Shown here: positions 33,023 through 43,305 of the stretch, one piece after another | How positions within the stretch are numbered: position 1 is the first letter of the stretch | How the letters are laid out: each line of letters opens with the position of its first letter | From: Abelmoschus esculentus | Taxonomy: Eukaryota > Streptophyta > Magnoliopsida > Malvales > Malvaceae | Direction of reading: 5' to 3' | DNA length: 64,000 nucleotides | Assembly: GCA_035048815.1 (NCBI GenBank) | Contig: JAUCBN010000021.1 | Span: forward strand, 5,487,501-5,551,500 | Program-made: the position numbers and the translations under genes | The notes under the pieces: model-generated | The model's database searches: none | Seen by the model: only the letters and a program-made list of their open reading frames with translations | Told to the model about the DNA's origin: nothing

Positions 33023-35593
33023 ATGACCAGGGCAAACTCAAGTGGTCCATTGTATGATTTGGATCCTACAATTGAACGCACAGGACACCATCTAAGGCGC
33101 AACCTGTTTCAAATCATGGATGATCCACCAAGAGGACAAATTCCACCTGTTAATCATAATGTACTGCCACAAGCAATGCCGCAGCAGCCACTACCGCGAC
33201 CATTGCCGAGGCAGCTCACTATTAGAGACTTTCTAGTGGAAGACCTAAACGGACTAAACCCTAGCGTAGTCACCCCGAAAATTGAAGCAACTCACTTTGA
33301 GCTCAAACCAGTGATGTTCAACATGTTGAACACAATTGGACAGTTTAGTGGGTCTGCTACTGAAGATGCAAGGCAACATCTTAAATCTTTCATGGAAGTG
33401 TGCAATTCTTTCAAAATCCAAGGAGTCCATGAAGATATTTTAAGATTAAATTTGTTCCCTTATTCACTGAGGAATAGGGCGAAAACTTGGTTAAATGGCA
33501 TCCCAGCAGAATCCATAGGATCTTAGGATGAACTCTACCGAGAATTCATTACGAGGTTCAACCCGACAAATCTCTATGATCGCATCCATAATGAGATCAC
33601 ATCATTTCGGCAGGATGATGATGAACCAATGTATGAGGCGTGGGAACGCTACAGAGAATTGTTAAACAAATGCCCATTACATGGTTTTCCCTTGTGGACG
33701 CAAGTCTCCATGTTCTATAATGCTACCAATGCCTTCACAAGGATAATGCTAGATGCTTCCGCAAATGGGACACTTTTGGATAGAGCACCCGCAGAGGCCA
33801 TTGAGATTCTAAACAAACTCGCTAGGAACGACTTCTAGTTTCCTACATCAAGGCGGGGATGAATGAGACGCCATGCCACGGCCCTTGAATTAGACACAAC
33901 TAGTTCGGTGGCAGCACAATTGGCTTCTCTGACCAAGATGGTTCAGAATATGCAAGCCCAACAAAATATACATAAAGTTAAGGCAGTCAACTCATCTGAT
34001 TATATGCAAGATGAGGAAACCAGCCTATATGTTGGAAATTATAATAGGAACAATCATATGATGTCCAACAATTACAACCCATCTTGGAAAAGGCATCCAA
34101 ATTTTCTATGGAGTAACCCCAACAATGCCTTAAATCCAGTCAACCAATCCCCTAGATTCTAGTACCAAAGTCAGGACCTGCCACAACAGCACACTCAATA
34201 GTCCATGCCGCAGCAGCAGGTCGAACAACAATAGTCTCTGAACGCACTGGCAGATTCTCTTAACGACATTTATGTCAAAGACTGATTCATACATGCCGAG
34301 AATAGTCGCTTCATGAAGCATACTGATGACTTCATGAATCGAACTGAGATGAGACTACAGAACCAGGAGGCTGCAACCAGGTCTTTAGAAACCCAACTTG
34401 GTCAATTTGCCCAACGACAAAACACTCGACCACTGTGGGGTTTACCTAGCAATACTGAGGTTGCTAAGGTGTTAGGCCACGAGCAATGTAAGGTAATTAC
34501 GATAAGAAGTGGCCTACAATTAAAAGATAAAGAAGGGCCCTCAACCATTAGAGTCCAACCATAAAAGCAACATCATGAGGACTCGGAAGCTAAGTAGGAC
34601 CCTACCGAAAGCACTACCCCGGCAGCAAAACTAGTAGTAACTGAACATCCTGCCAAGGCAGCTGCAAATAAGTTCACCCCAGGCATTAAACTCAATATCC
34701 AAGGAAACCTGGAGGATATAAGACCACCACCTCCTTTCTCGCAGAGGTTAATAAAGCAAAAACAGGATCACCAATTTCGGAAATTCCTAGACATCTTAAA
34801 GCAAGTCCAAATCAACTTGCCATCAGTTGAGGCTATTGAACAAATGCCCAACTATGCCAAGTTCTTAAAGGATATAGTATCCAAACGACGAAGGCTAGGG
34901 GAATTTGAAACGGTGGCAGCCACTGAAGCTTGCATGCCCATGCTATATAATCGCATGCCGCCTAAGCTAAAGGATCCTGGATGCTTTACAATCCCCTGTG
35001 CGATTGGGGATGGTTACGAAGGAAAGGCTCTATGCGACTTGGGAACAAGAATCAATCTAATGCCCAAATCAGTTTTTCAAAAACATGAAATAGGGCGGGC
35101 AAAACCAACAACAGTACTGCTCCAACTTGCAGATCGGTCATATGTGCATCCTGAAGGCAAAATTGAGGACATTCTGATTAAGGTCGACAAGTTTATATTT
35201 CATGCCGACTTTCTTGTCCTTGAGTGTGAGGCCGACGATAATACACCGATCATCCTATGTCGACCTTTCCTTGCTACTAGATGCACCATCATCGATGTGG
35301 AAAATGGCAAGCTCACAATGCGGATAAACGATCAACAAGTCAAGTTGAACGCCTTCCACAATCTCACAAATTCAGACGCTCCAGCAGAATGTAAGGCTCT
35401 CCATACACCAGACCAGGGTACTAAAACATTCTGCCTGGGCAGCACGCTCGATAGACTATTTGGTAAGCGAATAAAGCCCAAAGGAGAAGTCGAATGTATT
35501 GAAGGGATTGGCCAACACGCGAAGGAAGATACGAGCCAGAAAGAGATAACCAAATTGGGAGATGCATTTACATGCACTCCACAAGTAACATAA
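33023..35593 (+). pseudogene. Gag-protease of Athila-like element, nonsense mutations only
   Basis: One frame can be read for about 857 codons without a frameshift. The gag core has PKIEATHFELKP near residue 90, then HLKSFMEVCNSFKIQGV and LRLNLFPYSLRNRAKTWL. The second half continues with EFITRFNPTN and YEAWERYRELL. The protease lies near 34820-35400: ALCDLGTRINLMP replaces the usual D-L-G-A-S form, and a PIILCRPFLAT segment follows. Nine in-frame stops were counted, at 33524, 33836, 33860, 34160, 34199, 34232, 34283, 34562 and 34595. Most fall where Gln, Trp or Arg would be expected. The product would package element RNA and process the polyprotein. Confidence 0.85.
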
Positions 35594-36017
35594 TCTCTTC
35601 TCTTCCATTTTATTTATTATATTAGAACTAGTTTTATATGTTGTTATGTTTTATTTTCAGTATTTTATGTTTTTAAGTTTTTTTAGGATAAATAAAGCAA
35701 CGAATGCAAAAAAAATATTTCACAGCAGGAAGTTTGCTGCCGTGGCAGTGCACTGTATCAGAGCCGCAGAAATCTTAACGGGCAAAAACAGTGTAATGGT
35801 TCTCTATCGAGAAATCCGCCGCAGTAGTAACTGTTCAGCAAGGCAGTAAATGCCTAACGGCTAATTTTTAACAGTCATATTTTTTACAGCCTATATAAAC
35901 AACTCCCTTGCTTAGAATTACCCACTCTTGTATTCTTGCTAATCTTCTTTCTTTCACAATCTTCCTCTTCATTACTTTAGCTCTAATCTACTTCTTGAAA
36001 TTTTTAGCAATATTTTC
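35594..36017 (+). other. Spacer between protease and second ORF, with TATA-like box
   Basis: No gene is seen. CTATATAAAC at 35891-35900 lies about 120-160 bp upstream of the first recognisable codons of the next ORF and could serve an internal promoter. In autonomous relatives RT, RNase H and integrase would occupy this position. Confidence 0.5.
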
Positions 36018-37454
36018 AAGTACTCCAGATTTCGTTCAAGGCATCCAATAACTAAAATCACGGCTGCTTACAACCGTTTTTATCCTGCCGCCATTAAAGA
36101 GCAATTCAACTATTCTTTTGTGACCCGACAGCTATGGGAGGAGCAAGGATTTCAGCACTTGGATGAAGATAATTACGGCATCGAACAGTTCTTGTTTGAC
36201 AAAATCAAATACCAAGATTGGAAAATCTTCTGTCTCCAACCTCCCCCAGCGAATGCCATGATCGTCCGAGAGTTTTATGCCCACATGCCCAGCGAAGGAA
36301 ATTTATATGTCCACTACCGAGGGAAGCCAGTCGCCCTTATTGCCGAGGCAATCAACCAACGCTATGGCCTCACTCCGTTGTCCTATGCACATAGTGATTT
36401 TGATGAGTAGGTCACCGATGTCGACTTCAAATTGATCAAAGATGATCTTTGTTACGGTGATACCCCTTGGGAGACCGGTAACCATAGAGGATCCGTAATA
36501 AGATTGAGCCTAAAACCCGAGGCTAAGATGTGGTGCACCTTTGTCAAAACACGTCTTATGCCCACGTCGCACAACAGCACAGTCGACAGGAGACGTTTGG
36601 TGCTCATCCAGTCCATAATCAACAAGAGGATCATCAATGTTAGAGAAATTACTCTCCAAGAAATTTATGATTGCGGTAAGAAAGACAAAGGCCCTTTATG
36701 TTTCCCTTCTTTAATCTCTGCTTTATGTATTGTTGCAGGTGTATCAGTCGAGGCTACAGATGAGTACACACCGAATTGGCCAGGATGGTCTAAAGATTTC
36801 TGTCGCCGAGTCATGCAGATAACCCATGCAGAACCTGTCCAAGCAACACCGCAGCAGTTCACTGCAGACTTTACTGTCGGAGGGCAGTACTCGACAGAAG
36901 TACCCACATCTGCCTAGAGCCCTGCCGCAGCAGACCCTTACCAAGAAATTCTGTAGAGGATGGCAACCATGGACCTTCGCCAGCAACGCTACAGGAAGTA
37001 CCAGCGCGACTTCAACACATCTCTCGCCCACATGATGATGACAAGCTTCCCAAATCAAGGGGCGCAATTCCCAAAATTCCCAGCCAACATCTTTGTCACT
37101 GTCGCCCCTTATATCGAGACAACACCTACCCCAGGGCCCTAGCCCTGTTTTCCACCAAGGCCGCCCCAACAGTTTCATGCTACCGGACCTTCCAGGCCGG
37201 CCAAGTCTGTTGGAGTATCCTCTACCAACCAACGGCCGTCCAAGAGGCGAGTTGTTTTTAGCTCTCCCTAACGGGAACCAATCCCTATGCACAGTCTCAG
37301 CAGAGACACTCTGTCTCGCGAGATTGACAAATACCACAGTTCGTCACATGAACCAACAATACCCACTACCATGGTAGGGGGCGGGACAGAAATCATGCAC
37401 ATAGAAAATAATGACGAAGTGGAAGAAGGGGATGAAGTTACTGCACCACCGTAA
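36018..37454 (+). pseudogene. Putative plant transposon protein domain ORF (Athila-like)
   Basis: The frame carries the domain often annotated as a putative plant transposon protein in Athila-type elements: RFYPAAIKEQF, then DWKIFCLQPPPANAMIVREF, PVALIAEAINQRYGL and KGPLCFPSLISALCIVAGV. A polar C-terminal tail contains a basic-aromatic block (MDLRQQRYRKYQRDF). No frameshift was found, only in-frame stops at 36408, 36915, about 36954, 37140 and about 37269. The start codon is not clear, so the left edge is where the match begins. Its function is unknown. It sits where envelope-like ORFs occur in Athila elements. Confidence 0.75.
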
Positions 37455-38412
37455 TGCACACCGTCCAGTCGAGTTCAGCCACATCGGCAAGACAAATAAT
37501 AGCAATCACCAGCACAAGGATCTAGACGGAAGGAGTCAGTAGCATGGCCTAAGAGATAGCTCCGTATAAGCAGCTCCTCAGAGTCGTTATAAATGATTTA
37601 TTTTAATGCTTTTGTCTATTTCCTTATTGAAATTGTTGTTTGTCGCATATATTGAGCATTGAGGACAATGCTCGGTTTGAGTTTGGGGGTATTGTAGGTG
37701 CAGAAGCACTGCCGAGGCAACCTACTGTCGCGGCATTACCATGAAAAAGGGAGTATTTTTTTGAATTTTTTTGGCAATATTCTCTTTTCTTGAATTAATG
37801 TTTTTAATCTTGCACTGCTCTACATCAGCTTTGCTTTAGTTTACTCCTTTAAGGCTATAGAGATCTTTCTCCTTACCATGGTCAAATTCTGTTTTGAAGG
37901 GATAACCATAAGATACTCATGGAATAAAACTTAGAAGTTTGCTTTAGGGTTAGAAAGAAAATAAACACTTTTTGGACTTGCTTGATTTAGGAGTTCTTTT
38001 AATAAACTAGAGGTGCCCATCACTGGCTCTAGTTTTGCTCTCCTTCATGCTAGAGGTGCCCGAAATTGGCTCTAGTATGCTAAATAGGTGGTTAAAAAGA
38101 AAAAAAATAAGAAAAAGAAGACAATAGAAAACGCATATCTTGAGGTGCCCGAAATTAGCTCAAGACTTGTTGTTTTAAGGAGACAGCTTTAGTCCAAATT
38201 CTATTTGTCTTGAACTTAGAGTTTATCTAAGAAAGCCTTGATTCAACCTTGTCCATAAAACGCACACACTCACCTAGCCTAATAGCTTGTTTCTTAGTAA
38301 AAGTCCTTGGGTAAACTAGTGGCTAAAACGGAGAAATGGTCATGACCATGGTGGGGAGAATAGATGGAAAAGTAAGACCAAAGGAGAGTAAGGTTCGACA
38401 ATTTAATGTCTT
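37455..38412 (+). other. 3' untranslated region of Athila-like element
   Basis: No gene is seen. It contains a polypurine-like module at 37656-37694 and three copies of a phrase around AGAGGTGCCCGAAATTGGCT (38007-38165). The phrase is followed by its partly complementary GCTCTAGT or GCTCAAGA end, so each copy can form a small stem. Confidence 0.6.
37656..37694 (+). promoter_or_regulatory. Internal polypurine-tract-like module
   Basis: The stretch contains GAGGACAA and GAGTTTGGGGGTATT, the same order as the module immediately before the 3' LTR (38413-38454). It lies about 760 bp further upstream and is followed by TGTAGGTGC, a possible LTR-like start. Confidence 0.55.
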
Positions 38413-38454
38413 GCATTGCTTGAGGACAAGAAATAGTTCGAGTTTGGGGGTATT
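38413..38454 (+). promoter_or_regulatory. Polypurine tract preceding 3' LTR of Athila-like element
   Basis: GAGGACAAG followed by GAGTTTGGGGGTATT ends directly at the TG of the 3' LTR. This arrangement is typical of Athila/Tat elements. Confidence 0.8.
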
Positions 38455-40809
38455 TGACGAGTGCCCAAAAGGCAATTATTTACTACCCTTCTCATGGCAC
38501 TTTATGCATCTATTATACTCCAACTTGAGCTGAAATATGGACTCTTTGCACAATATTGGATATTCCGTTATCATTACTTACAAAGTCAAAATTTATAGAG
38601 AATGCGGATATTATTACATATTTTATACATGCAGGAATATCCAGGGCCGAAGCAGCGGTGAAGCAATGTTGAGGCCGAGGCAGAGACAAGGCCGCGACAG
38701 CATCCTGAGTGGCAACATCAACATTATAGGCGACTGAAAGACAAAATATAGAGAACATTCTGGAAGATGCAGCGTATCAATTGGACCAGGCTAGCGCACT
38801 AAAAGCCAAAGTCAAAGACCGAACGGGAAAAGCTTTCTAGAAGGTTGCAAACTTGGAAACATCAGATCTCATGTAGAAGACTTGCTCCCTACTCCAAGTT
38901 AGAGTCTATTTAGGAAAGGTTTGCCCTAAGTTAAGACTATATATAGCCTAGCCGGCCATATTGTTAAAGAGAGTCGATTTTAGAGAAACCCTTCCCCTAA
39001 GATTTGTACTTATCGACATTATGTTCTAAATCTCTCAGGGATAGGTGAAGGTTGTAGATATTAGTGAGAGGAGATTGTTTCTTGTTTCTTTGTTTTAATG
39101 CAATAATAATATCAAAGTTTGCTTATCCTATTATCATTCCTTGTTCTTGCATTCAAGCTCGAGAGAGAAGTTTGTAAGTAATCTATTTATCTAGCATCGA
39201 GAGAGTTAGATTCACGAAAGAGATAAGTACGGTGTTGACGATAGTAACTTGGCCTAGAGATAGGTTATGTAACATCCCGATTTTGGGGTTAGTAGTTTGG
39301 AGAATACGATTCGGGTCAAATCGGGTTTTCCGGTTCATTATTCCAGGGAAAATAAAATGGGAATATTTTTAATTAGGAAAAATAATATTTTTGGAATATG
39401 GTCTAAAATATTGAAAATATGTTTCAAGATTGAAAGAAAGTAATTTGGACTTTATATTGATTTTTAATTATGCTTAATTATGCATAAGTGACCAATTTGT
39501 AATTTTTGGGAAAAAATTGGAGGACTTATTTTGTAATTTTCGAAAATTTGATGTTTTAGTGACTAAATTGAAAAGAAAGCTAAACTTAGAATCCTTAGAG
39601 GGCCATAAACCCATTTTTAATTTTTAGTAATGATTTATTCACCAAAATGCATTTTTATTACTTTAATTAAAGATTTTAATCATTTTCTCTCAAAACTATT
39701 TTTTTCTCTCATCTTTTTCTCTCATTTTCTCTCCATTTTCCTTCATCTTTTCTCTTCAATTCCTTGCTATTTTTGCATCTTTTTCCATAAAGATTACATC
39801 ATTTTAATCATCTTTCCATCCTTTACAAAACCTAACCATCAATTTTATCAAATCAACATCAAATTGCAAGGAATCAAGAAGGGGAAATTGCATCGTTTTG
39901 GTGAATAGATCTTAAAGGTAATTTTCTGGATTTTTAATTCTTTTATAAGGTTCTTTATTGAAATTCCCAAGTATTAGCTTGCTAATTTTTGAATAAAAAC
40001 TTAATTCTACGTTTTTAATGTTAGATCTAGTGATTTTGTTAATGTTTTTGTGAAATCTTTTTGGATCTCATTCAATGATGAAATTAGATGGATTCAATTA
40101 TGTTTTTATGTTAGTTAAATGATTAATTGAGTCTTCATTTGATAGCACATTAATTTAATCCCGGAATAATACAATCGCTGTAGTTTTAAGGTGCTTTTCG
40201 GTTGTTTTAGGGGCTGTTTTAGATGCTTTAATGTTGCTGGAGATATAAGGATGGTTTGGATGTATTTTTGGTTCATAATTGAAGTGGATTAGATGTTAGA
40301 TTAATTAGGTTTTGGGCTGATGTTGTTCGGATGCGTTTCGGCTTAGTTTACGGTCTTTTCGGCTAAGTTTTCGGTATTTTTATGGTGATCGGATATGGTT
40401 GTTGGTTTGAGCCAGTTATGATGTGAGAATGCTTTGTTTTTAATGTTGTAGAAGAGGTACAAGAAGGTGCTTGAGTGCTGGTGCATTGGTGCGATCATCG
40501 GATAGCAGCGAAAGCTCGTTTCGCTTGTTGGTGAGTGTTTTCGGACTTAAAGCAAATCACGTTTGGTACGGTTCTGTTTTGGGGACTATGGAAGAGTGTG
40601 GAAACCTTCTATAGTTCAAGAGTAAGTAAAGTAAATGTTTCCGGTAAATCAACATGAGTTTCGTCTACATTCAATAAAGGCATTATGTTGGTAATGCAAC
40701 GAGATTTATGGAAATGCATGAGCATGATTTGAATTGGTGCATACATGAGAAATACTTGCTGAAATGCATAGCTTATTTAGCATCCATGATTATGGAAAAT
40801 TATGAGAAA

Positions 40810-41031
40810 TGATTTGGAATACAATATGATTAATTGCCTTATATATGATGGTGCCTTTGGGCATGGCTTTTGGTTCAATTGTTGAACATATTATGCATGC
40901 ATTATGAGCAGCAAGTTATATGATTTGAAATACAATATGGTTAATTGCCTTATATATAATGGTGCCTTTGGGCATGGCTTTTGGTTCATTTGTTGAACAT
41001 ATTATGCATGCATTATGAGCAGCAAGTTATC
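40810..41031 (+). repeat. 111-bp tandem duplication in the solo LTR
   Basis: Two copies (40810-40920 and 40921-41031) begin TGATTTG-AATACAATATG and contain GGTGCCTTTGGGCATGGC. They differ at only a few positions. Confidence 0.85.
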
Positions 41032-41153
41032 ATGCATATTTGATTATGATATTGGCTTAGTGACATGACACTAACTTTAGATTCGAATACGAATGACATG
41101 TCATTAGGATTGTCTTAAGTGCACTATAAACAAAATTGAGAATACAGAAAATT

Positions 41154-41253
41154 GCCTACACGTAACAAGGGTGACTTTGTGTCCAACCGTGCATGGTAGA
41201 GCCGCCTACACGTAACAAGAGTGACTATGTGCCCGATCGTGCATGGTAGTGCT
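41154..41253 (+). repeat. 50-bp tandem duplication in the solo LTR
   Basis: GCCTACACGTAACAAG with GTGCATGGTAG is repeated with a 50-bp period at 41154 and 41204. A looser series of TGGTGACTT-GTGTCATG phrases follows to about 41305. Confidence 0.8.
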
Positions 41254-42036
41254 ATAATGGTGACTTCGTGTCATGTCAATGGTGACTTTGAGTCATGACG
41301 AGACAATGGTCTCTAACAATGGATCCGTGTATTTGGTGAATTCAAGGTTCACATTAAGTGGTCATTAGAATGCCAATATACATACATGAATTTGAGAAGA
41401 ACATTGTGCTTCATTTATAAATTGTTTTGCTAAGGTTATGTAAACTCAAGGATGCTTATGGTTTGAAGAACATGAGCATGAGATATTAGCATGCATGATT
41501 TAACAATGCATTGCAAATTATGGTTTCATCATGGTTTTAAATAGATGCATTGATGATTTTGTGTAGAGCTTCCTCACTAAGCATGTTTGTTTAAGCTCTC
41601 TTTTCATCCTTGCAGAAAAATAAAGGCACTTGGGGCTTCGTTCGAGGCAAAGAAACCAAGGGGAAGGATCACTTTAAATTTGGTATAATTTTGGAAAATA
41701 AATTGGGCATGGCAATGTGTAACCCAACCAATGTGAGGAGTGTGTACTTAGGCTTTGGTTTATGTTGTAATAAGACCATTGTTGCTTGATTGTTAATTGT
41801 TGGACTATGAAATTGTTTGGATTGTTGTAGCATGTATATGCTTGATTCTTATGTTTTTAATCATCTTTTAGGAAGCATGCCTATAGTTTGAACGATGTCC
41901 ATGGCGTTGTTAATCGTGTGTCATAAGTTGTTAATTATGCCTAGGAATTATGCATTTAGTTGGAAGTGTCTAATGGATGTGTATCGCATTGTTAGTATTC
42001 ACTTAGTGTAATGGAACTTTAGGTTCCAGACCCAAA

Positions 42037-42207
42037 TTTTCGAAACCTCTGGAAGGTTCCGAAACCATTGCCAAATAGTTTCGAAACCTTTAGGAAGTTT
42101 CGAAACCTTGCGGGCAGTTTCAATTCTGGGAAGCTATTGGACGCGAAAAATTTCGAAACTTTCCAGGAAAGTTTCGAAACCTTTTTCAAAAAGTTTCGAA
42201 ACCTTTG
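42037..42207. repeat. Cluster of TTTCGAAACCTTT motifs
   Basis: Six TTTCGAAAC cores, each centred on the palindrome TTTCGAAA, and one TTCCGAAAC variant occur within 171 bp of the solo LTR. They are irregularly spaced. Confidence 0.85.
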
Positions 42208-43305
42208 ATCACCAAGAACTGAAAGTTGCTGGAAATTATATTTTAGTCACGGATATCTTCCTTTGTTCGATTAGGGTACTTACAAATGTTATTTTGAGCT
42301 GAAATTTTGCATGCATGCATAAAGTTGATTTAATTTCAAGATAGTTAACCTAATTTGGATGAAGTCCTTGTATTTTGGAAGATTTACATTTTGGTCCCTA
42401 AATTAGAGAAACATGCAATTGATGATGTTAGAATGGTCCGTTTGAGTTGAAATTTGTTGTGAAGAATACTTGAGTGTTTAATTGAACTTTGATGAAAAAA
42501 GTTTATATTTTATTAATAAGATTTAAAAGTTTTACATTCTAGTCCTTAGTTTACTTAAGTGTTTAATCGGATGTTTGTTTATAATAGATTTGTTCCGTTA
42601 ATGCCTCATATGAAACCTTGACATGTAGGAATAAGATTTTGCATCTAGGTAAGATAAAATAAAAAATATATAATGGTTTTAGGGTTGTTTATCGAATCGG
42701 ATCCTTGCGGGTTTGGTTTGATATTCCTCGTGTAACCCATTAGTGCCGGTTCCGTCTAGGTCGGGCTAAGAGGGTTACAGGTTAAGAGTTTCAGAAGCTA
42801 AAGGAAGTGTTGGATTGGTTGGTGATTATCGTTGATTAATGCCGAGAGGTATCATCAAATACCAGTCATCAACAACACTCTAACTTGGAGATAAGCGGAG
42901 TCAACTACGGGCACTTTGCTGAACTTTGATGCATCTGCCCAAGAGCAAGAGATTGTCGTGACAAAGAACACCAATGCTGCCGAGGTTGTATCTGTAGTAC
43001 TGCCGAAGCAGTGTTGTGTAATTGCATTGGACAATAAGAAGATCAATCGAATCCACTAATTGACGCAGCTAGATCCTACCCACTTTCTCTATATCGTTCT
43101 TCATCCTTTATTTTATGTTTTGTTATTTAGTTACTTAGTTAGACAATTCCACTTATTTGTGTTTTTACTTTATTTTTCAGGAGCAAGGGAACAAGGGGAG
43201 ACATATTAAGTATACCAATCCCTGTGGAGACGATACACGATATACTTATCACTTTATTACTTGCGACGTGTACACTGCACAGTTGCGCTATTATTACACG
43301 CATCA

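Larger units (their letters stand above)
39268..42779 (+). mobile_element. 3.5-kb solo LTR with 5-bp target duplication
   Basis: It starts TGTAACATCCCG and ends GGGTTACA (terminal TGTAAC inverted repeat). GGTTA lies on both sides (39263-39267 and 42780-42784), and the uninterrupted site is preserved in the 5' LTR. There is no reading frame of note. A TG...CA end, a 5-bp duplication and 3512 bp fit a solo LTR of a large gypsy-type element. The clade cannot be read from the LTR alone. Confidence 0.82.
31554..43305 (+). mobile_element. Athila-like non-autonomous LTR retrotransposon with nested solo LTR
   Basis: LTRs at 31554-32889 (1336 bp) and 38455-43305 (1334 bp once the nested 3512-bp LTR and one 5-bp repeat are removed) are highly similar. 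A primer-binding site follows the 5' LTR, and a polypurine-type GTTTGGGGGTATT precedes the 3' LTR. Flanks read ACATA and ACATG, a 5-bp target duplication with one change. The interior holds gag-protease and a plant-transposon-domain ORF. RT, RNase H and integrase are absent, so it would depend on a partner for replication. Confidence 0.88.
38455..43305 (+). mobile_element. 3' LTR of Athila-like element, split by a solo LTR
   Basis: The parts at 38455-39267 and 42785-43305 together reproduce the 5' LTR. The interruption is at AGGTTA within GAGATAGGTTAAGAGTTT of the 5' copy. Confidence 0.9.

Noticed and set aside
36675..36739. A GTAAG...TTGTTGCAG stretch resembling an intron in the plant-transposon ORF
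   Set aside because: The stretch translates in frame to KGPLCFPSLISALCIVAGV, a conserved part of the domain, so it is coding sequence and not an intron.
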